Positions 45,273-58,276 of a stretch of DNA of 59,636 nucleotides are shown here, one piece after another. The notes beneath the pieces were generated by a model that was given only the letters and a program-made list of their open reading frames with translations, was not told the DNA's origin and did not search any database. The translations under genes were made by a program, and so were the position numbers. The stretch is from Bacillus sp. (in: firmicutes) (GTDB taxonomy: Bacteria > Bacillota > Bacilli > Bacillales > JACDOC01), in contig JACDOC010000016.1 in NCBI GenBank assembly GCA_017656295.1, positions 1 to 59,636 of the forward strand. The letters run 5' to 3'. Positions within the stretch are counted from its first letter, which is position 1. Each line of letters starts with the position of its first letter.

Positions 45273-45606
45273 TCGTCACGTTATTTTAGTATCTGCCGGG
45301 CTTCTCCTAATCGTGGACATTTATACACATTTTATTAAAAGGACCAAAAAGAAAAAATGGCGGAAAAATCATAATCCCCGGATTTCAAGGAAATCATTTT
45401 TTAAGAAGGAACTTTTACTTAGCTCGACAAAAAATTTCAAACATTAACGGACTTTTGTCATTCGTTGTCATCTCATGCGCTTCCCAAGGAAATAACAGAT
45501 TTCCAAAACCTTTCACGAGTAATTTCTTTGAGTCCGATGTTTTTTTTCTATTGATAGGTATGATATCCTTTTAAAGGTGTGACTGATTGACATAGGGGGG
45601 AGCTCG

Positions 45607-46737
45607 ATGGAAACATCCACTGTTGTTTTCTTAGCGTTTGTAGGCGCTTCCATTACCGTTTGTATCTATTCTCTAGCTCAATACATAAAAAGCAGAAAGC
45701 TTCCATCAATGACAATTACAGAAAAGGAACTACATCAACATCTTTCTCGTTATAATGGATCCACCATGGGACATTTACTTTTTTTAAATGATAAATCATT
45801 TTTTTGGAACGAAGAGAAAACGGTATTAATTGCCTTTCGAAAAGTAGGTCGTAAACTAATTGTTTTCGGGGATCCAATTGGAAAAGAGCAGGAAATAGCT
45901 GATTCGCTCTTACAATTTAAACGTTGGGCTGAAACCTATAAATGTACTCCGATTTTTTATCAAGTCAATCCGACTTTTTTATCTTGTTACCATGATCTTG
46001 GGTATAAATTTTATAAATTAGGTGAAGAAGCGAAAGTCAATTTACAACAATATTCGATTGCTGGTAAAAAAGGGGCTAGGTTACGGACAAGAAGAAATAA
46101 ATTTTTACGGAATGGATACGAATTTAAAGTGATTTACCCACCATACAACAACAAATTGTTATCCGAATTAAAGCTAGTATCGGATTCATGGTTAAATGGT
46201 CGAAAAGAGAAAAGTTTTTCTGTCAGCTTTTTTGATGAGGATTACGTCTCTCGCTTTCCTATTGCTCTATTAAAAGGACCTGACCATTCGATTATAGCTT
46301 TTGCCACCTTAGCGATAGGACATGAGGTAACAGGCAAGACTATGACGATCGATTTAATGCGGCATATCGCCAATCAGCCTCATGGAACCATGGACATGCT
46401 TTTTGTATCAATCTTATTATGGGCTAAAGAAAAGGGATTGGAATGGTGTAGTTTAGGAATGTCTCCACTGGCAAACGTAGGGACCAACCGTTATGGATTT
46501 GTTAGTGAAAAAATTGGACGATTTTTATTTTTACATGGAAACATGTTTTATAAGTTTAAAGGATTGAAAGAGTTTAAGGATAAATTTGCTTGCACTTGGG
46601 AATCGAAATATTTAGCTTATAAAAAAGGTTTATTACCTATGATTTGTTTACAAATCATTTTAGTCATTCATCAAGTACCGGGAATGGACATGACATCTAA
46701 CAAAAATCCCCGAAAAACAAGACAGAAAGCAAGTTAA
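45607..46737 (+). CDS. Stand-alone MprF-type lysylphosphatidylglycerol synthase domain
   Basis: A 376-residue protein with one N-terminal membrane helix (residues 6-26, VVFLAFVGASITVCIYSLAQ) and a soluble C-terminal GNAT-like double domain. Segments such as FGDPIGKEQEIADSLLQF, KGARLRTRRNKFLRNGYEF, DLMRHIANQPHGTMDMLFV and WCSLGMSPLANVG are those of the aminoacyl-phosphatidylglycerol synthase domain of MprF. The usual 14-helix flippase half is missing, so the protein may make lysyl- or alanyl-lipid without flipping it, or have another substrate. RBS is AGGGGGGAGC. Its neighbours give no further clue. Confidence 0.8.
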   Translation: METSTVVFLAFVGASITVCIYSLAQYIKSRKLPSMTITEKELHQHLSRYNGSTMGHLLFLNDKSFFWNEEKTVLIAFRKVGRKLIVFGDPIGKEQEIADSLLQFKRWAETYKCTPIFYQVNPTFLSCYHDLGYKFYKLGEEAKVNLQQYSIAGKKGARLRTRRNKFLRNGYEFKVIYPPYNNKLLSELKLVSDSWLNGRKEKSFSVSFFDEDYVSRFPIALLKGPDHSIIAFATLAIGHEVTGKTMTIDLMRHIANQPHGTMDMLFVSILLWAKEKGLEWCSLGMSPLANVGTNRYGFVSEKIGRFLFLHGNMFYKFKGLKEFKDKFACTWESKYLAYKKGLLPMICLQIILVIHQVPGMDMTSNKNPRKTRQKAS

Positions 46738-46828
46738 GGGGAAGGATGTTATGTCCTTTTTTGCTTAGAAAATTTTTCGATAAAATCGAACAACATTCTA
46801 CAAAAGTAGCAAAATTTCAACATGGATT

Positions 46829-46907
46829 TGTAAGCGCTTTAAAAATCTTTACAAAAAATTTTGGGGGACAAAAAAAGATTGTTATAACGCACATGTAAGC
46901 GTTTTCT
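46829..46907 (+). promoter_or_regulatory. ilvD promoter region with two CcpA cre sites
   Basis: The 359-bp gap 46738-47096 holds TGTAAGCGCTTTAA (46829-46842) upstream of a possible promoter TTGGGG-16-TATAAC (46861-46888), and a perfect-consensus cre TGTAAGCGTTTTCT (46894-46907) at the expected start. The upstream one fits CcpA activation, known for the Bacillus ilv-leu operon, and the downstream one fits repression. The promoter itself is weak. Between 46910 and 47096 I see only a leader without T-box or riboswitch. Confidence 0.65.
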
Positions 46908-47096
46908 TAAACGTTTAATAAAACAGAATGTTCAAAAAATTATTAAAAAGGGGGTTGAAATTCGTACTTAACGGTCGTATGATTGATGACAACTAAGGAA
47001 CAAGGTATAAGTTTCCACTCAAAATACATTTTCAAAAAAGAATTGGGTTATGACGACTTTGTAGAATCAAAAGCAGTTTAGAGATAGGTGATAGTG

Positions 47097-48761
47097 ATGA
47101 GAAGTGACATGATCAAGAAGGGAATTGATCGAGCGCCACATCGGAGCCTGTTATATGCAACCGGTGTTCGAGCGAAAGATTTAGACAAACCATTTATCGG
47201 TGTTTGTAATTCGTATGTTGATATTATTCCAGGGCACAAACATTTACGTGAATTTGCGGAGGTTGTCAAAGAAGCGATTTGGGAAGCAGGAGGAGTTCCA
47301 TTTGAATTCAATACAATTGGGGTTGACGATGGGATTGCAATGGGTCACATCGGGATGCGCTATTCACTACCAAGTAGGGAACTTATTGCCGATGCAGCGG
47401 AAACAGTTATCAATGCCCACTGGTTTGATGGGGTGTTTTATATCCCGAATTGCGACAAAATCACACCAGGAATGTTAATGGCGGCTGTACGCACCAATGT
47501 TCCATCCGTTTTTGTTTCAGGTGGACCGATGGAAGCGGGGGTTTCCTCCAAAGGTAAAACGCTGTCACTCGCATCTGTATTCGAAGGAGTTGGCGCGTAT
47601 CAATCGGGAATGATCACAAAACAAGAACTGGATGATCTTGAACAACACGCCTGCCCGACATGTGGTTCTTGTTCAGGCATGTTTACAGCTAACTCTATGA
47701 ACTGCTTAATGGAAGTATTAGGAGTAGCGCTACCTGGCAATGGAACAATCGTAGCTACTTCGAAACAACGATATCAACTCGTGTACGAAGCGGCGAAACA
47801 ATTAATTGAAATGGTAAAACATGATGTTCGACCACGTGACATCATCACTAAACAAGCGATTGATGATGCGTTTGCTTTAGATATGGCCATGGGAGGCTCA
47901 ACCAATACGGTCCTTCACTTGTTAGCTATTGCAAATGAAGCGGGAATTGACTATGACTTAGATCGAATTAACGAAATTGCCAAAAAAGTTCCTTACTTAG
48001 CGAAAATTAGCCCGGCCTCAGATTATTCTATCGGGGATGTTCATCGAGCAGGTGGAATCAGTGCAATCTTGAAGGAACTGAGTGATTTAGGTGTCTTACA
48101 TGACGAACGGAGAACTGTCACTGGTCAAACGCTATATGACAATATTAAAAATGCAGTTATTTTAGATGACCAAGTCATTCGTCGAAAAGAAAATCCTTAT
48201 CGAAAAGACGGTGGATTATCCATATTAAGAGGCAACTTAGCCCCTGATGGAGCTGTCATTAAGGTGGGGGCAGTGGATCCTTCCATTCAAAGATTTTTAG
48301 GGGAAGCTATTGTTTTTAATTCGCAAGATGAAGCGATTAAAGGAATTGAAAATGGGACGGTTCGAGAAGGTCATGTAGTGGTCATTCGTTATGAAGGACC
48401 AAAAGGGGGACCAGGAATGCCCGAGATGTTAGCCCCTACGGCCCAAATTGTCGGAAAAGGATTAGGAACAAAAGTAGCACTTATTACGGACGGGCGTTTT
48501 TCAGGAGCAACACGAGGAATTTCAATTGGACATATCTCTCCAGAAGCAGCAGAAGGTGGTCCAATTGCCTTTGTAGAAAATGGCGATCCAATTCTCATTG
48601 ATTTAACACAACGAACGATTCAAGTGCTTGTAGATCAAGAAGAATGGGAAGAGCGTAAGAAAAATTGGAAACCATTTGAACCGAAAATCAAATCCGGCTA
48701 TTTAGGACGCTATTCAAAACTAGTAACATCAGCAAATACAGGCGCGATATTAAAAATATAA
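47097..48761 (+). CDS. ilvD: Dihydroxy-acid dehydratase
   Basis: An iron-sulphur enzyme that dehydrates dihydroxyisovalerate and dihydroxymethylvalerate in valine, leucine and isoleucine synthesis. Cluster cysteines are in [10 protein letters not shown] (near residue 118) and [19 protein letters not shown] (near 186-204). Other hallmarks are the [10 protein letters not shown] segment and [27 protein letters not shown] near the end. It has 554 residues from the ATG at 47097, chosen because ATAGGTGAT sits upstream; an in-frame GTG lies at 47088. The gene is separate from ilvBNC by a T-box leader. Confidence 0.96.
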   Translation: MRSDMIKKGIDRAPHRSLLYATGVRAKDLDKPFIGVCNSYVDIIPGHKHLREFAEVVKEAIWEAGGVPFEFNTIGVDDGIAMGHIGMRYSLPSRELIADAAETVINAHWFDGVFYIPNCDKITPGMLMAAVRTNVPSVFVSGGPMEAGVSSKGKTLSLASVFEGVGAYQSGMITKQELDDLEQHACPTCGSCSGMFTANSMNCLMEVLGVALPGNGTIVATSKQRYQLVYEAAKQLIEMVKHDVRPRDIITKQAIDDAFALDMAMGGSTNTVLHLLAIANEAGIDYDLDRINEIAKKVPYLAKISPASDYSIGDVHRAGGISAILKELSDLGVLHDERRTVTGQTLYDNIKNAVILDDQVIRRKENPYRKDGGLSILRGNLAPDGAVIKVGAVDPSIQRFLGEAIVFNSQDEAIKGIENGTVREGHVVVIRYEGPKGGPGMPEMLAPTAQIVGKGLGTKVALITDGRFSGATRGISIGHISPEAAEGGPIAFVENGDPILIDLTQRTIQVLVDQEEWEERKKNWKPFEPKIKSGYLGRYSKLVTSANTGAILKI

Positions 48762-48784
48762 AAATCAGAATATTAAAAAAACGA

Positions 48785-48997
48785 TGATGAGGACAAAGTA
48801 AGAGGACTAGGTATTTACAGAGAGCCGGGGGAGCTGGAAACCGGTAATACCCCCTCTTACGACATCACCTCGGAGTGCTGTCTTGAAACGAAAGGAGTAG
48901 GGATGGCCGAGTGTTCAACACTCGTTATCAAAAGGACAACTTCGGTTGTTCATGAGGTGGCATTTGCGAAAATGTCACGAAGTAGGGTGGTACCGTG
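48785..48997 (+). promoter_or_regulatory. T-box leader, leucine type, upstream of ilvB
   Basis: The antiterminator T-box AGGGTGGTACCGTG is at 48984-48997. Upstream lies a long Stem I region (48790-48880) whose 3' internal loop contains CATCACCTCGGAG. The CTC here is the likely leucine specifier codon, as in the ilvB leader of Bacillus subtilis. Uncharged leucyl-tRNA would pair with the specifier and the GGTGG bulge and prevent termination. The specifier choice depends on the fold and is an inference. Confidence 0.9.
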
Positions 48998-48999
48998 AA

Positions 49000-49056
49000 G
49001 CTTTTTCACCCCTGCAACTTCCATTGGGAAGGTGCGTGGGTTGGAAAAGCTTTTTT
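49000..49056 (+). terminator. T-box terminator hairpin before ilvB
   Basis: AAGCTTTTTCACCCC pairs imperfectly with GTGGGTTGGAAAAGCTT and is followed by T, 27 bases before the ilvB start. Confidence 0.88.
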
Positions 49057-49082
49057 CATTATGAATTAGAGGAGGGATTGGG

Positions 49083-50792
49083 GTGAAGTCAGAAATGATG
49101 ACGGAACCGAAAACAGAGACGTGGACTGGAGCCCAGCTGTTAATGCAGTGCTTAAAAGAAGAAGGAGTAGAAGTGATTTTTGGGTATCCAGGTGGAGCCG
49201 TTTTACCAATCTACGATGCGATTTACGATACGCCAATCAAACATGTTCTGACACGTCATGAGCAAGGGGCCATTCATGCGGCAGAAGGATACGCTCGAGT
49301 TTCCGGAAAACCAGGGGTAGTCATTGCGACTTCAGGACCAGGAGCAACCAATTTAGTAACCGGAATTACGGATGCGATGATGGATTCGATTCCATTGGTC
49401 GTTTTTACTGGTCAAGTGGCCACGCAGGTCATTGGGACGGATGCCTTCCAAGAAGCAGATATTATGGGAATTACGACTCCGATTACTAAACATAATTATC
49501 AAGTTCGAGATGTACATGAATTACCACGGATTGTGAAAGAGGCGTTTCACATCGCTACTACCGGTCGCCCAGGACCAGTTGTCATTGATATTCCAAAAGA
49601 CATCTCGATTTCTGATGGTGCGGTAGATTTTCAAGGAGACATTTATTTACCTGGTTACCAGCCAACCATTCATCCAAATTTTATGCAACTGAAAAAAGTC
49701 ATTCATGTCCTTGAAAAAGCGGAAAAACCGGTCTTGCTCGGTGGAGCCGGAGTTCTTCATGCCAAAGGGGCAAACGAATTTGTTGCATTTGCTGAGCGTT
49801 GGAATCTTCCTGTGACCACTACATTATTAGGTCTTGGAAGTATTCCAGGAGACCATCCACTCTTTTTAGGAATGGCAGGGATGCACGGTACGTTTGCGGC
49901 AAATCGTGCACTGTATGAATGCGATGTGTTAATTAACATTGGTGCACGTTTTGATGATCGATTAACAGGTAACTTACAACATTTTGCCCCAAAAGCAACG
50001 GTTGTCCATATAGATATCGATCCAGCAGAAATAGGGAAAAACGTTCCAACTGCAGTTCCAATTGTGGCCGATGCTAAGGAGACGTTGAAACAACTGTTAC
50101 AAATGGAAGGTCAGATTCCTTCGTATGACTCATGGCTTCATCATTTAAAAGACTATGAACTTGAATTCCCACTATGGTATGAAGCAAATGAAAATATCTT
50201 AATGCCGCAACAGCTTGTGGAACTAGTCCATAAAATTACGAACGGTGAGGCCATCGTTACAACAGATGTCGGTCAACACCAAATGTGGGCCGCCCAATAT
50301 TTTCGAATGAAGTATCCTCATCGTTGGGTTACATCCGGTGGTTTAGGAACTATGGGGTTCGGGTTCCCAGCAGCGATTGGAGCACAATTAGCTTCAAAAG
50401 AAGCAACGGTTGTGTCGTTAACCGGAGATGGTGGATTTCAAATGACGTTCCAAGAATTAGCTGTTGTAAAAGAAATGAATTTACCGGTTAAAATTGTCAT
50501 CTTCAATAACTATTCGTTAGGAATGGTACGCCAATGGCAACAGCTCTTTTATCAAGAACGATACTCCCATTCATTAATTCCAGTACAGCCGGATTTTGTC
50601 AAGCTAGCTGATGCCTTCGGTATTAAAGGTTATAGAATTACCAATCCATGTGAAGCAGAATCCATTTTACAAGAGGCGCTTTTATCAGACGAACCGGTAG
50701 TCGTTGATTGCCTCGTTAAACGTGATGAAAATGTCTACCCAATGATTGCACCAGGAAAAGGAATTCACGAAATGGTGGGGGTGAAAAGATGA
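49083..50792 (+). CDS. ilvB: Acetolactate synthase large subunit
   Basis: A thiamine-diphosphate enzyme condensing pyruvate with pyruvate or 2-oxobutyrate. It has 569 residues: the N-terminal [16 protein letters not shown], the catalytic glutamate in [18 protein letters not shown], the FAD-type central domain, and the C-terminal thiamine site [29 protein letters not shown]. The start is GTG after GAGGAGGG. It overlaps ilvN by four bases. It is first in ilvB-ilvN-ilvC-leuA-leuB-leuC-leuD-ilvA. Confidence 0.96.
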   Translation: MKSEMMTEPKTETWTGAQLLMQCLKEEGVEVIFGYPGGAVLPIYDAIYDTPIKHVLTRHEQGAIHAAEGYARVSGKPGVVIATSGPGATNLVTGITDAMMDSIPLVVFTGQVATQVIGTDAFQEADIMGITTPITKHNYQVRDVHELPRIVKEAFHIATTGRPGPVVIDIPKDISISDGAVDFQGDIYLPGYQPTIHPNFMQLKKVIHVLEKAEKPVLLGGAGVLHAKGANEFVAFAERWNLPVTTTLLGLGSIPGDHPLFLGMAGMHGTFAANRALYECDVLINIGARFDDRLTGNLQHFAPKATVVHIDIDPAEIGKNVPTAVPIVADAKETLKQLLQMEGQIPSYDSWLHHLKDYELEFPLWYEANENILMPQQLVELVHKITNGEAIVTTDVGQHQMWAAQYFRMKYPHRWVTSGGLGTMGFGFPAAIGAQLASKEATVVSLTGDGGFQMTFQELAVVKEMNLPVKIVIFNNYSLGMVRQWQQLFYQERYSHSLIPVQPDFVKLADAFGIKGYRITNPCEAESILQEALLSDEPVVVDCLVKRDENVYPMIAPGKGIHEMVGVKR

Positions 50793-51307
50793 AGCGAATC
50801 ATCACGGCGTTAGTGAACAATCGAAGTGGCGTCCTTAATCGCGTTACAGGTGTTATGAGTAAACGCCAATTCAATATCGAAAGTATCACGGTTGGGCTAA
50901 CGGAAACAGACGGTGTTTCACGGATGACGTTTGTCGTTCACGTAGAAGATGATCGGAAGCTGGAACAATTGATTAAGCAGCTAAACAAATTAATTGATGT
51001 CTTAAAAGTGTCAGATATTACGGATCAATCCATTGTTGCCCGTGAACTAGCGTTGATAAAAGTGATTAGTAATCCTCAAGTCCGAAGTGAAATTGGTGGC
51101 ATTATTGAACCATTTCGGGCCTCCATCATTGATGTCAGTCGAGATAGCGTCACGGTCCAAGTAACGGGTGACTCTGAAAAAATTGAGGCCTTAATTGAAT
51201 TGTTAAAACCGTATGGCATTAAAGAGCTTGCGAGAACGGGTCTTACCGCCTTTCCGCGTGGTTCACAAAAGCCTACTACTCAAGTGAAACAAGTATCTTT
51301 AATATAA
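50789..51307 (+). CDS. ilvN: Acetolactate synthase small (regulatory) subunit
   Basis: It binds and stimulates IlvB and gives valine feedback inhibition. The N-terminal ACT domain (residues 4-78, [19 protein letters not shown]) and the C-terminal ACT-like half are both present, for 172 residues, the full-size form found in Bacillus. The ATG overlaps the ilvB stop by four bases. A short gap then leads to ilvC. Confidence 0.95.
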   Translation: MKRIITALVNNRSGVLNRVTGVMSKRQFNIESITVGLTETDGVSRMTFVVHVEDDRKLEQLIKQLNKLIDVLKVSDITDQSIVARELALIKVISNPQVRSEIGGIIEPFRASIIDVSRDSVTVQVTGDSEKIEALIELLKPYGIKELARTGLTAFPRGSQKPTTQVKQVSLI

Positions 51308-51315
51308 AAAATTAA

Positions 51316-53878
<2,563 letters not shown>

Positions 53879-53894
53879 TATAGGGGGTATTCGT

Positions 53895-55004
53895 ATGGAA
53901 AAACATATTGCTGTATTACCTGGAGATGGAGTAGGACCGGAAGTAATGAGTGGAACGGTTAAAGTGTTAAAACGAATCGCCGAACGATTTGGGCATCAAT
54001 TTCGTTTTCATTATGGCTCCATCGGTGGGGAATCGATTGATCAGTATGGTGTTCCATTAACAAAAGAAACGCTTGAAATGTGTCGAAAATGTGATGCCGT
54101 CCTATTAGGGGCGGTTGGAGGACCAAAATGGGATCAACTTCCATCACATAAGCGCCCAGAAAAAGGACTTCTACAATTACGAAAAGAATTGCAACTTTTT
54201 GCGAATATTCGTCCCGTAAAAGCCTGTGAAAGCTTATATAACGTGTCTCCATTAAAAAATGAAGTGATTCAAGATGTAGATGTGTTAATCGTTCGAGAAC
54301 TAACAAGCGGTCTTTATTTTGGGACACCAAAAGGAAGAAGTGGCCAAAACGGAGATGATGTCGTTGATACCTTATATTATCATCGAACAGAAATTGAGCG
54401 GGTTGTAAAAAAAGCATTCGAATTAGCAAAATCTCGTCGAAAAAAATTAACATCGGTAGACAAAGCAAACGTTTTGGAATCCAGTCGAATGTGGCGAGAA
54501 GTGGTCGAAAAAATGAAACAGCAATTCCCTGAGGTTGAGGTCGAACACCTACTCGTCGATGCAGCAGCGATGAAATTACTTCGTGATCCACGGTCCTTTG
54601 ATGTAATCGTAACGGAAAATATGTTTGGCGATATTTTAAGTGATGAAGCATCTGTCATCGTTGGGTCGCTCGGTATGCTGCCATCTGCTAGCTTACGAGA
54701 GGATCGATTCGGATTGTATGAACCGGTCCATGGTTCTGCTCCAGATATTGCTGGAAAAAATCAAGCCAATCCAATCGGTATGCTTCTTTCAGCAGCGATG
54801 ATGCTTCGCTACTCTTTTGGCATGACAGAAGAAGCTGATGCGGTCGAAAAAGCAGTAAATGAAGTGCTTACATCTGGAGTAATGACGAGGGATGTCGCTA
54901 CGTTATCGAACTATTCCGTTTCAACGTCGGTGATGATTCATCATGTTTTAGATCAACTTGAAGAAGATCATGCAATTGCAGGGATTATGGCGGCCTATGC
55001 CTAA
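53895..55004 (+). CDS. leuB: 3-isopropylmalate dehydrogenase
   Basis: It oxidises and decarboxylates 3-isopropylmalate with NAD. The 369-residue sequence has the full family pattern: AVLPGDGVGPEVM at the start, the substrate loop LQLRKELQLFANIRPV, RELTSGLYFGTP, and the NAD site EPVHGSAPDIAGKNQANPIGMLLSAAMMLR. The ribosome site is AGGGGGT. A 150-bp gap without recognisable terminator separates it from leuC, longer than elsewhere in the operon. Confidence 0.95.
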   Translation: MEKHIAVLPGDGVGPEVMSGTVKVLKRIAERFGHQFRFHYGSIGGESIDQYGVPLTKETLEMCRKCDAVLLGAVGGPKWDQLPSHKRPEKGLLQLRKELQLFANIRPVKACESLYNVSPLKNEVIQDVDVLIVRELTSGLYFGTPKGRSGQNGDDVVDTLYYHRTEIERVVKKAFELAKSRRKKLTSVDKANVLESSRMWREVVEKMKQQFPEVEVEHLLVDAAAMKLLRDPRSFDVIVTENMFGDILSDEASVIVGSLGMLPSASLREDRFGLYEPVHGSAPDIAGKNQANPIGMLLSAAMMLRYSFGMTEEADAVEKAVNEVLTSGVMTRDVATLSNYSVSTSVMIHHVLDQLEEDHAIAGIMAAYA

Positions 55005-55154
55005 AATACATTTTCCTTTAAATAGTTTTTATCACATACATGATTTTGATGAGAGAATGATTGATTTGGTGTAAATGGAAAGGACAATTGTTAGGAGTTA
55101 AATGATTTTTTAATCCGACTATAAGGACTTTTCAATAAAAGGGGGGATGAATGA

Positions 55155-56573
55155 ATGCCACAAACGATTATAGAAAAAATTTGGAATCATCATGTGGTCT
55201 ATCAAGAAGAGGGAAAGCCCGATTTATTATATATTGACCTTCATCTTATTCACGAAGTTACTTCGCCACAAGCGTTTGAAGGGCTCCGGCAAAAAAAGCG
55301 ACGCGTTCGACGGCCAGATTTAACGTTCGCTACTATGGACCATAACGTCCCGACATTGAACCGTAATGACATTCAAGATGAAATTGCTATGCGGCAAATG
55401 ACAACATTAGAAAAAAACTGTATAGAATTTGACATTCCGTTAGCGGACCTCAATCACCCGGATCAAGGGATTGTCCATGTCATTGGTCCTGAACTTGGAT
55501 TAACGCAACCAGGTAAAACGATTGTCTGTGGTGATAGCCACACTTCGACAAATGGTGCGTTTGGAGCAATCGCCTTTGGTATTGGAACGAGTGAAGTGGA
55601 GCACGTGTTAGCGACACAAACACTTTGGCAAAAAAGACCGAAAACGATGGAAGTACGAATTGAAGGAAAGCTTCAGCCAGGGGTGACGGCAAAAGATGTG
55701 ATATTACATTTCATCGCCACATACGGAACAGATGTTGGGACCGGCTATATTTTTGAATATACTGGTGAAGTGATTCGTAATATGAGCATGGAGGAGCGGA
55801 TGACCATATGCAACATGAGTATCGAAGCCGGTGCTAAAGCTGGTCTCATCTCTCCTGATGAAACAACTATTTCCTATTTATATGGCCGGAAATACGTTCC
55901 CAATGATGTTCCGTTTGAAGAATTAGCCAACGAGTGGAAAAGGTGGGCCACCGATCGAGGAGCAACCTACGATCGCACAATTATTATAGATGCATCCACT
56001 ATTGCGCCACAGGTTACTTGGGGAACCAACCCATCGATGGGGGGACCTATTGATGGGGTAGTCCCATCCCCAGATGATTATTCGACAAAACGTGAACAAG
56101 AAGCTGTGGCGAAAGCTCTTTCTTATATGGGCTTACAGCCAGGTACCAACCTATCGGACATTGAGATTCAACATGTGTTTATTGGTTCTTGTACGAATTC
56201 TCGTCTTAGTGATTTACAGGAAGCTGCTCGAGTGGTGAGAGGAAGGAAAGTGCACCCGAATGTTCGGGCCATTGTTGTTCCTGGTTCCCAACACGTAAAG
56301 CGACAAGCTGAAAAAGAAGGAATTGACCAAATTTTTAAAGAGGCTGGATTTGAATGGCGAGAATCTGGTTGTAGTATGTGCCTAGGAATGAACAATGACC
56401 TCGTTCCTCCAGGGGATCGTTGCGCCTCTACGTCTAATCGAAATTTTGAAGGACGACAAGGGGTAGGTGCACGTACACATCTTGTTAGTCCGATCATGGC
56501 GGCCGCCGCTGCGATTTATGGACATTTTGTCGATGTACGTACCTTGTTACACGAAGCATCTATTTTATCTTAA
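55155..56573 (+). CDS. leuC: 3-isopropylmalate dehydratase large subunit
   Basis: An aconitase-family [4Fe-4S] enzyme that isomerises isopropylmalate together with LeuD. It has 472 residues, with cluster cysteines in FIGSCTNSR (near residue 348) and GCSMCLGMN (near 410-418) and the active-site segment [32 protein letters not shown]. The ATG follows AGGGGGGATGAATG. leuD follows after 10 bases. Confidence 0.96.
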   Translation: MPQTIIEKIWNHHVVYQEEGKPDLLYIDLHLIHEVTSPQAFEGLRQKKRRVRRPDLTFATMDHNVPTLNRNDIQDEIAMRQMTTLEKNCIEFDIPLADLNHPDQGIVHVIGPELGLTQPGKTIVCGDSHTSTNGAFGAIAFGIGTSEVEHVLATQTLWQKRPKTMEVRIEGKLQPGVTAKDVILHFIATYGTDVGTGYIFEYTGEVIRNMSMEERMTICNMSIEAGAKAGLISPDETTISYLYGRKYVPNDVPFEELANEWKRWATDRGATYDRTIIIDASTIAPQVTWGTNPSMGGPIDGVVPSPDDYSTKREQEAVAKALSYMGLQPGTNLSDIEIQHVFIGSCTNSRLSDLQEAARVVRGRKVHPNVRAIVVPGSQHVKRQAEKEGIDQIFKEAGFEWRESGCSMCLGMNNDLVPPGDRCASTSNRNFEGRQGVGARTHLVSPIMAAAAAIYGHFVDVRTLLHEASILS

Positions 56574-56583
56574 GGAGGAGCCG

Positions 56584-57177
56584 ATGAAACCATTTACAAC
56601 CGTTACCGGAAAAGTATGTCCGCTTGACTACGCTAATGTAGATACCGATCAAATTATTCCGAAACAATTTTTAAAGCGAATTGAACGTACGGGATATGGT
56701 CAATATTTATTCTATGATTGGCGTTTTGATCATGATGGAAAGACGCTATCATCCTTTCCATTAAATCAGGAAGCATATAAAGATGCATCCATTTTACTGA
56801 CAGGTCCAAATTTTGGCTGTGGCTCGTCTAGGGAACATGCCCCGTGGGCGCTATCAGACTTTGGAATCCGTGCGATTATTTCACCGAGCTTTGCAGATAT
56901 TTTTTATCAAAACTGTCTTAAAAACGGGCTATTACCTATTACATTGGATGAACAAACTGTCGAAAAATTAATGAACAAGGCGAAAGAAGAACCAATCATC
57001 ATGACAATCCAATTAGAAGAACAACAAATTGTTGTCGATGGATTAACCCCTATTACTTTTACCATCGATCCTTATTGGAAACAGATGTTAGTAAATGGTT
57101 GGGATGAAATTCAATTGACATTAAATTATGAATCCTATATTTCTTCATACGAGAACAAATCAACGTTAGGAAGGTGA
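56584..57177 (+). CDS. leuD: 3-isopropylmalate dehydratase small subunit
   Basis: The swivel subunit that completes the LeuC active site. Residues 1-197 show YANVDTDQIIPKQFLKR near 18-34, FGCGSSREHAPWALSDFGIRAII near 80-102 and SPSFADIFYQNCLKNGLLP. The in-frame extension to 56467 overlaps leuC in another register and has no ribosome site, whereas ATG 56584 has AAGGAGGAG. It is followed closely by ilvA. Confidence 0.95.
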   Translation: MKPFTTVTGKVCPLDYANVDTDQIIPKQFLKRIERTGYGQYLFYDWRFDHDGKTLSSFPLNQEAYKDASILLTGPNFGCGSSREHAPWALSDFGIRAIISPSFADIFYQNCLKNGLLPITLDEQTVEKLMNKAKEEPIIMTIQLEEQQIVVDGLTPITFTIDPYWKQMLVNGWDEIQLTLNYESYISSYENKSTLGR

Positions 57178-57181
57178 TTCC

Positions 57182-58177
57182 ATTGGGAATTGGTTACGAT
57201 ATTCGCAAATCGTGGAAGCAATGGAGTATGTCGGAAAGGTAGCTCGACGAACGCCTTTAAAACAATCAAGTACGTTAAACCGGTGGACGGGTGCAGATGT
57301 ATATTTAAAACTAGAAAATTTACAAAAGACCGGTTCTTTTAAACTACGAGGTGCATGGAACAAAATTCGTACATTGTCGGAAGTCGAAGTAGTTCGAGGA
57401 ATTGTGGCCGCTTCTGCAGGAAACCATGCGCAAGGAGTAGCCTACGCGGCAACCAGTAGAGGATTGAAAGCTACTATTTATATGCCCCTCAATACACCGA
57501 CGAGTAAAATCGATGCAACGAAATCATATGGTGCCAACATTGCCTTGGTAGGAGAATCGTACCAAGAAGCATATGAAGCTGCGAAAGGTGAACAGCAAGT
57601 GAAAGGGGCTACTTTTGTTCATGCGTTTGATGATCCGCTCGTCATGGCCGGACAAGGAACAGTTGCAATGGAAATTATGCAACAATGTGCAGATTTAGAT
57701 ACGATTTTAGTCCCTGTCGGAGGAGGAGGATTAATTGCCGGTACAGCCATTGCCGTAAAAGAACTTCAGCCACACGTAGAGGTGATTGGTATTCAATCAG
57801 CTGGTGCTCCGTCCTCCTATAACCGTTTTAAAGGAAAGGGAAATCGAAAAATTGTTTCTGTTCATTCTATTGCGGATGGCATTTCGGTGAAAGAACCTGG
57901 AACTCTAACGTATCCGATCATTCATCGATATGTTGACGATATGATGACGGTGACTGATGAAGAAATTGCTTTCTCTATTGTTTTTATGTTAGAACGTGAA
58001 AAAATGTTGGTTGAAGGAGCAGGTGCTGCTGCATTGGCTGCTCTTTTATGTAAGAGTCACCGTTTTCAAGGGAAGAAGGTAGGGATTATCATAAGCGGAG
58101 GAAATACCGATATTGAAAAGCTAACAATGTTTAAAAATTTAGCGAATAAAGTGGAACCAACTCGAAAATATGGATAA
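57182..58177 (+). CDS. ilvA: Threonine dehydratase (short form)
   Basis: A PLP enzyme that deaminates threonine to 2-oxobutyrate for isoleucine. The PLP lysine is in TGSFKLRGA, the phosphate loop is SAGNHAQG and PVGGGGLIAG. It lacks the C-terminal ACT-like regulatory domain of long biosynthetic IlvA, ending near residue 331, so allosteric isoleucine control is not expected. The start is uncertain. The GTG at 57212 has no ribosome site, while AGGAAGGTG is spaced correctly for a rare ATT at 57182, in frame, adding 10 residues (GNWLRYSQIV) that extend the expected first helix. I have used 57182. Confidence 0.88.
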   Translation: MGNWLRYSQIVEAMEYVGKVARRTPLKQSSTLNRWTGADVYLKLENLQKTGSFKLRGAWNKIRTLSEVEVVRGIVAASAGNHAQGVAYAATSRGLKATIYMPLNTPTSKIDATKSYGANIALVGESYQEAYEAAKGEQQVKGATFVHAFDDPLVMAGQGTVAMEIMQQCADLDTILVPVGGGGLIAGTAIAVKELQPHVEVIGIQSAGAPSSYNRFKGKGNRKIVSVHSIADGISVKEPGTLTYPIIHRYVDDMMTVTDEEIAFSIVFMLEREKMLVEGAGAAALAALLCKSHRFQGKKVGIIISGGNTDIEKLTMFKNLANKVEPTRKYG

Positions 58178-58186
58178 ACAATTAGA

Positions 58187-58220
58187 AGACCCATTTCCCA
58201 CCATTGGAAATGGGTCTTTA
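58187..58220 (+). terminator. Terminator of the ilv-leu operon
   Basis: AGACCCATTTCC and GGAAATGGGTCT form a 12-bp perfect stem after ilvA, though the following sequence has only a modest T tail. Confidence 0.85.
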
Positions 58221-58276
58221 CTATTCAAAGAAAATTTGAACGTATTGGATAACTTATATATAAACGAAATCACTTT

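Noticed and set aside
45022-45447. A 141-codon frame overlapping the yuzL-like gene
   Set aside because: It runs through the ribosome site, the yuzL-like coding sequence and the terminator hairpin in another register and has a Lys-rich, low-complexity translation without any family pattern.
46908-47096. A T-box before ilvD
   Set aside because: No AGGGTGGNACCGCG-like sequence or specifier stem is visible; the only T-box is before ilvB.
53959-54651. A 230-codon open frame antisense to leuB
   Set aside because: It has no ribosome site and its composition mirrors the codon use of leuB; leuB is unambiguous.
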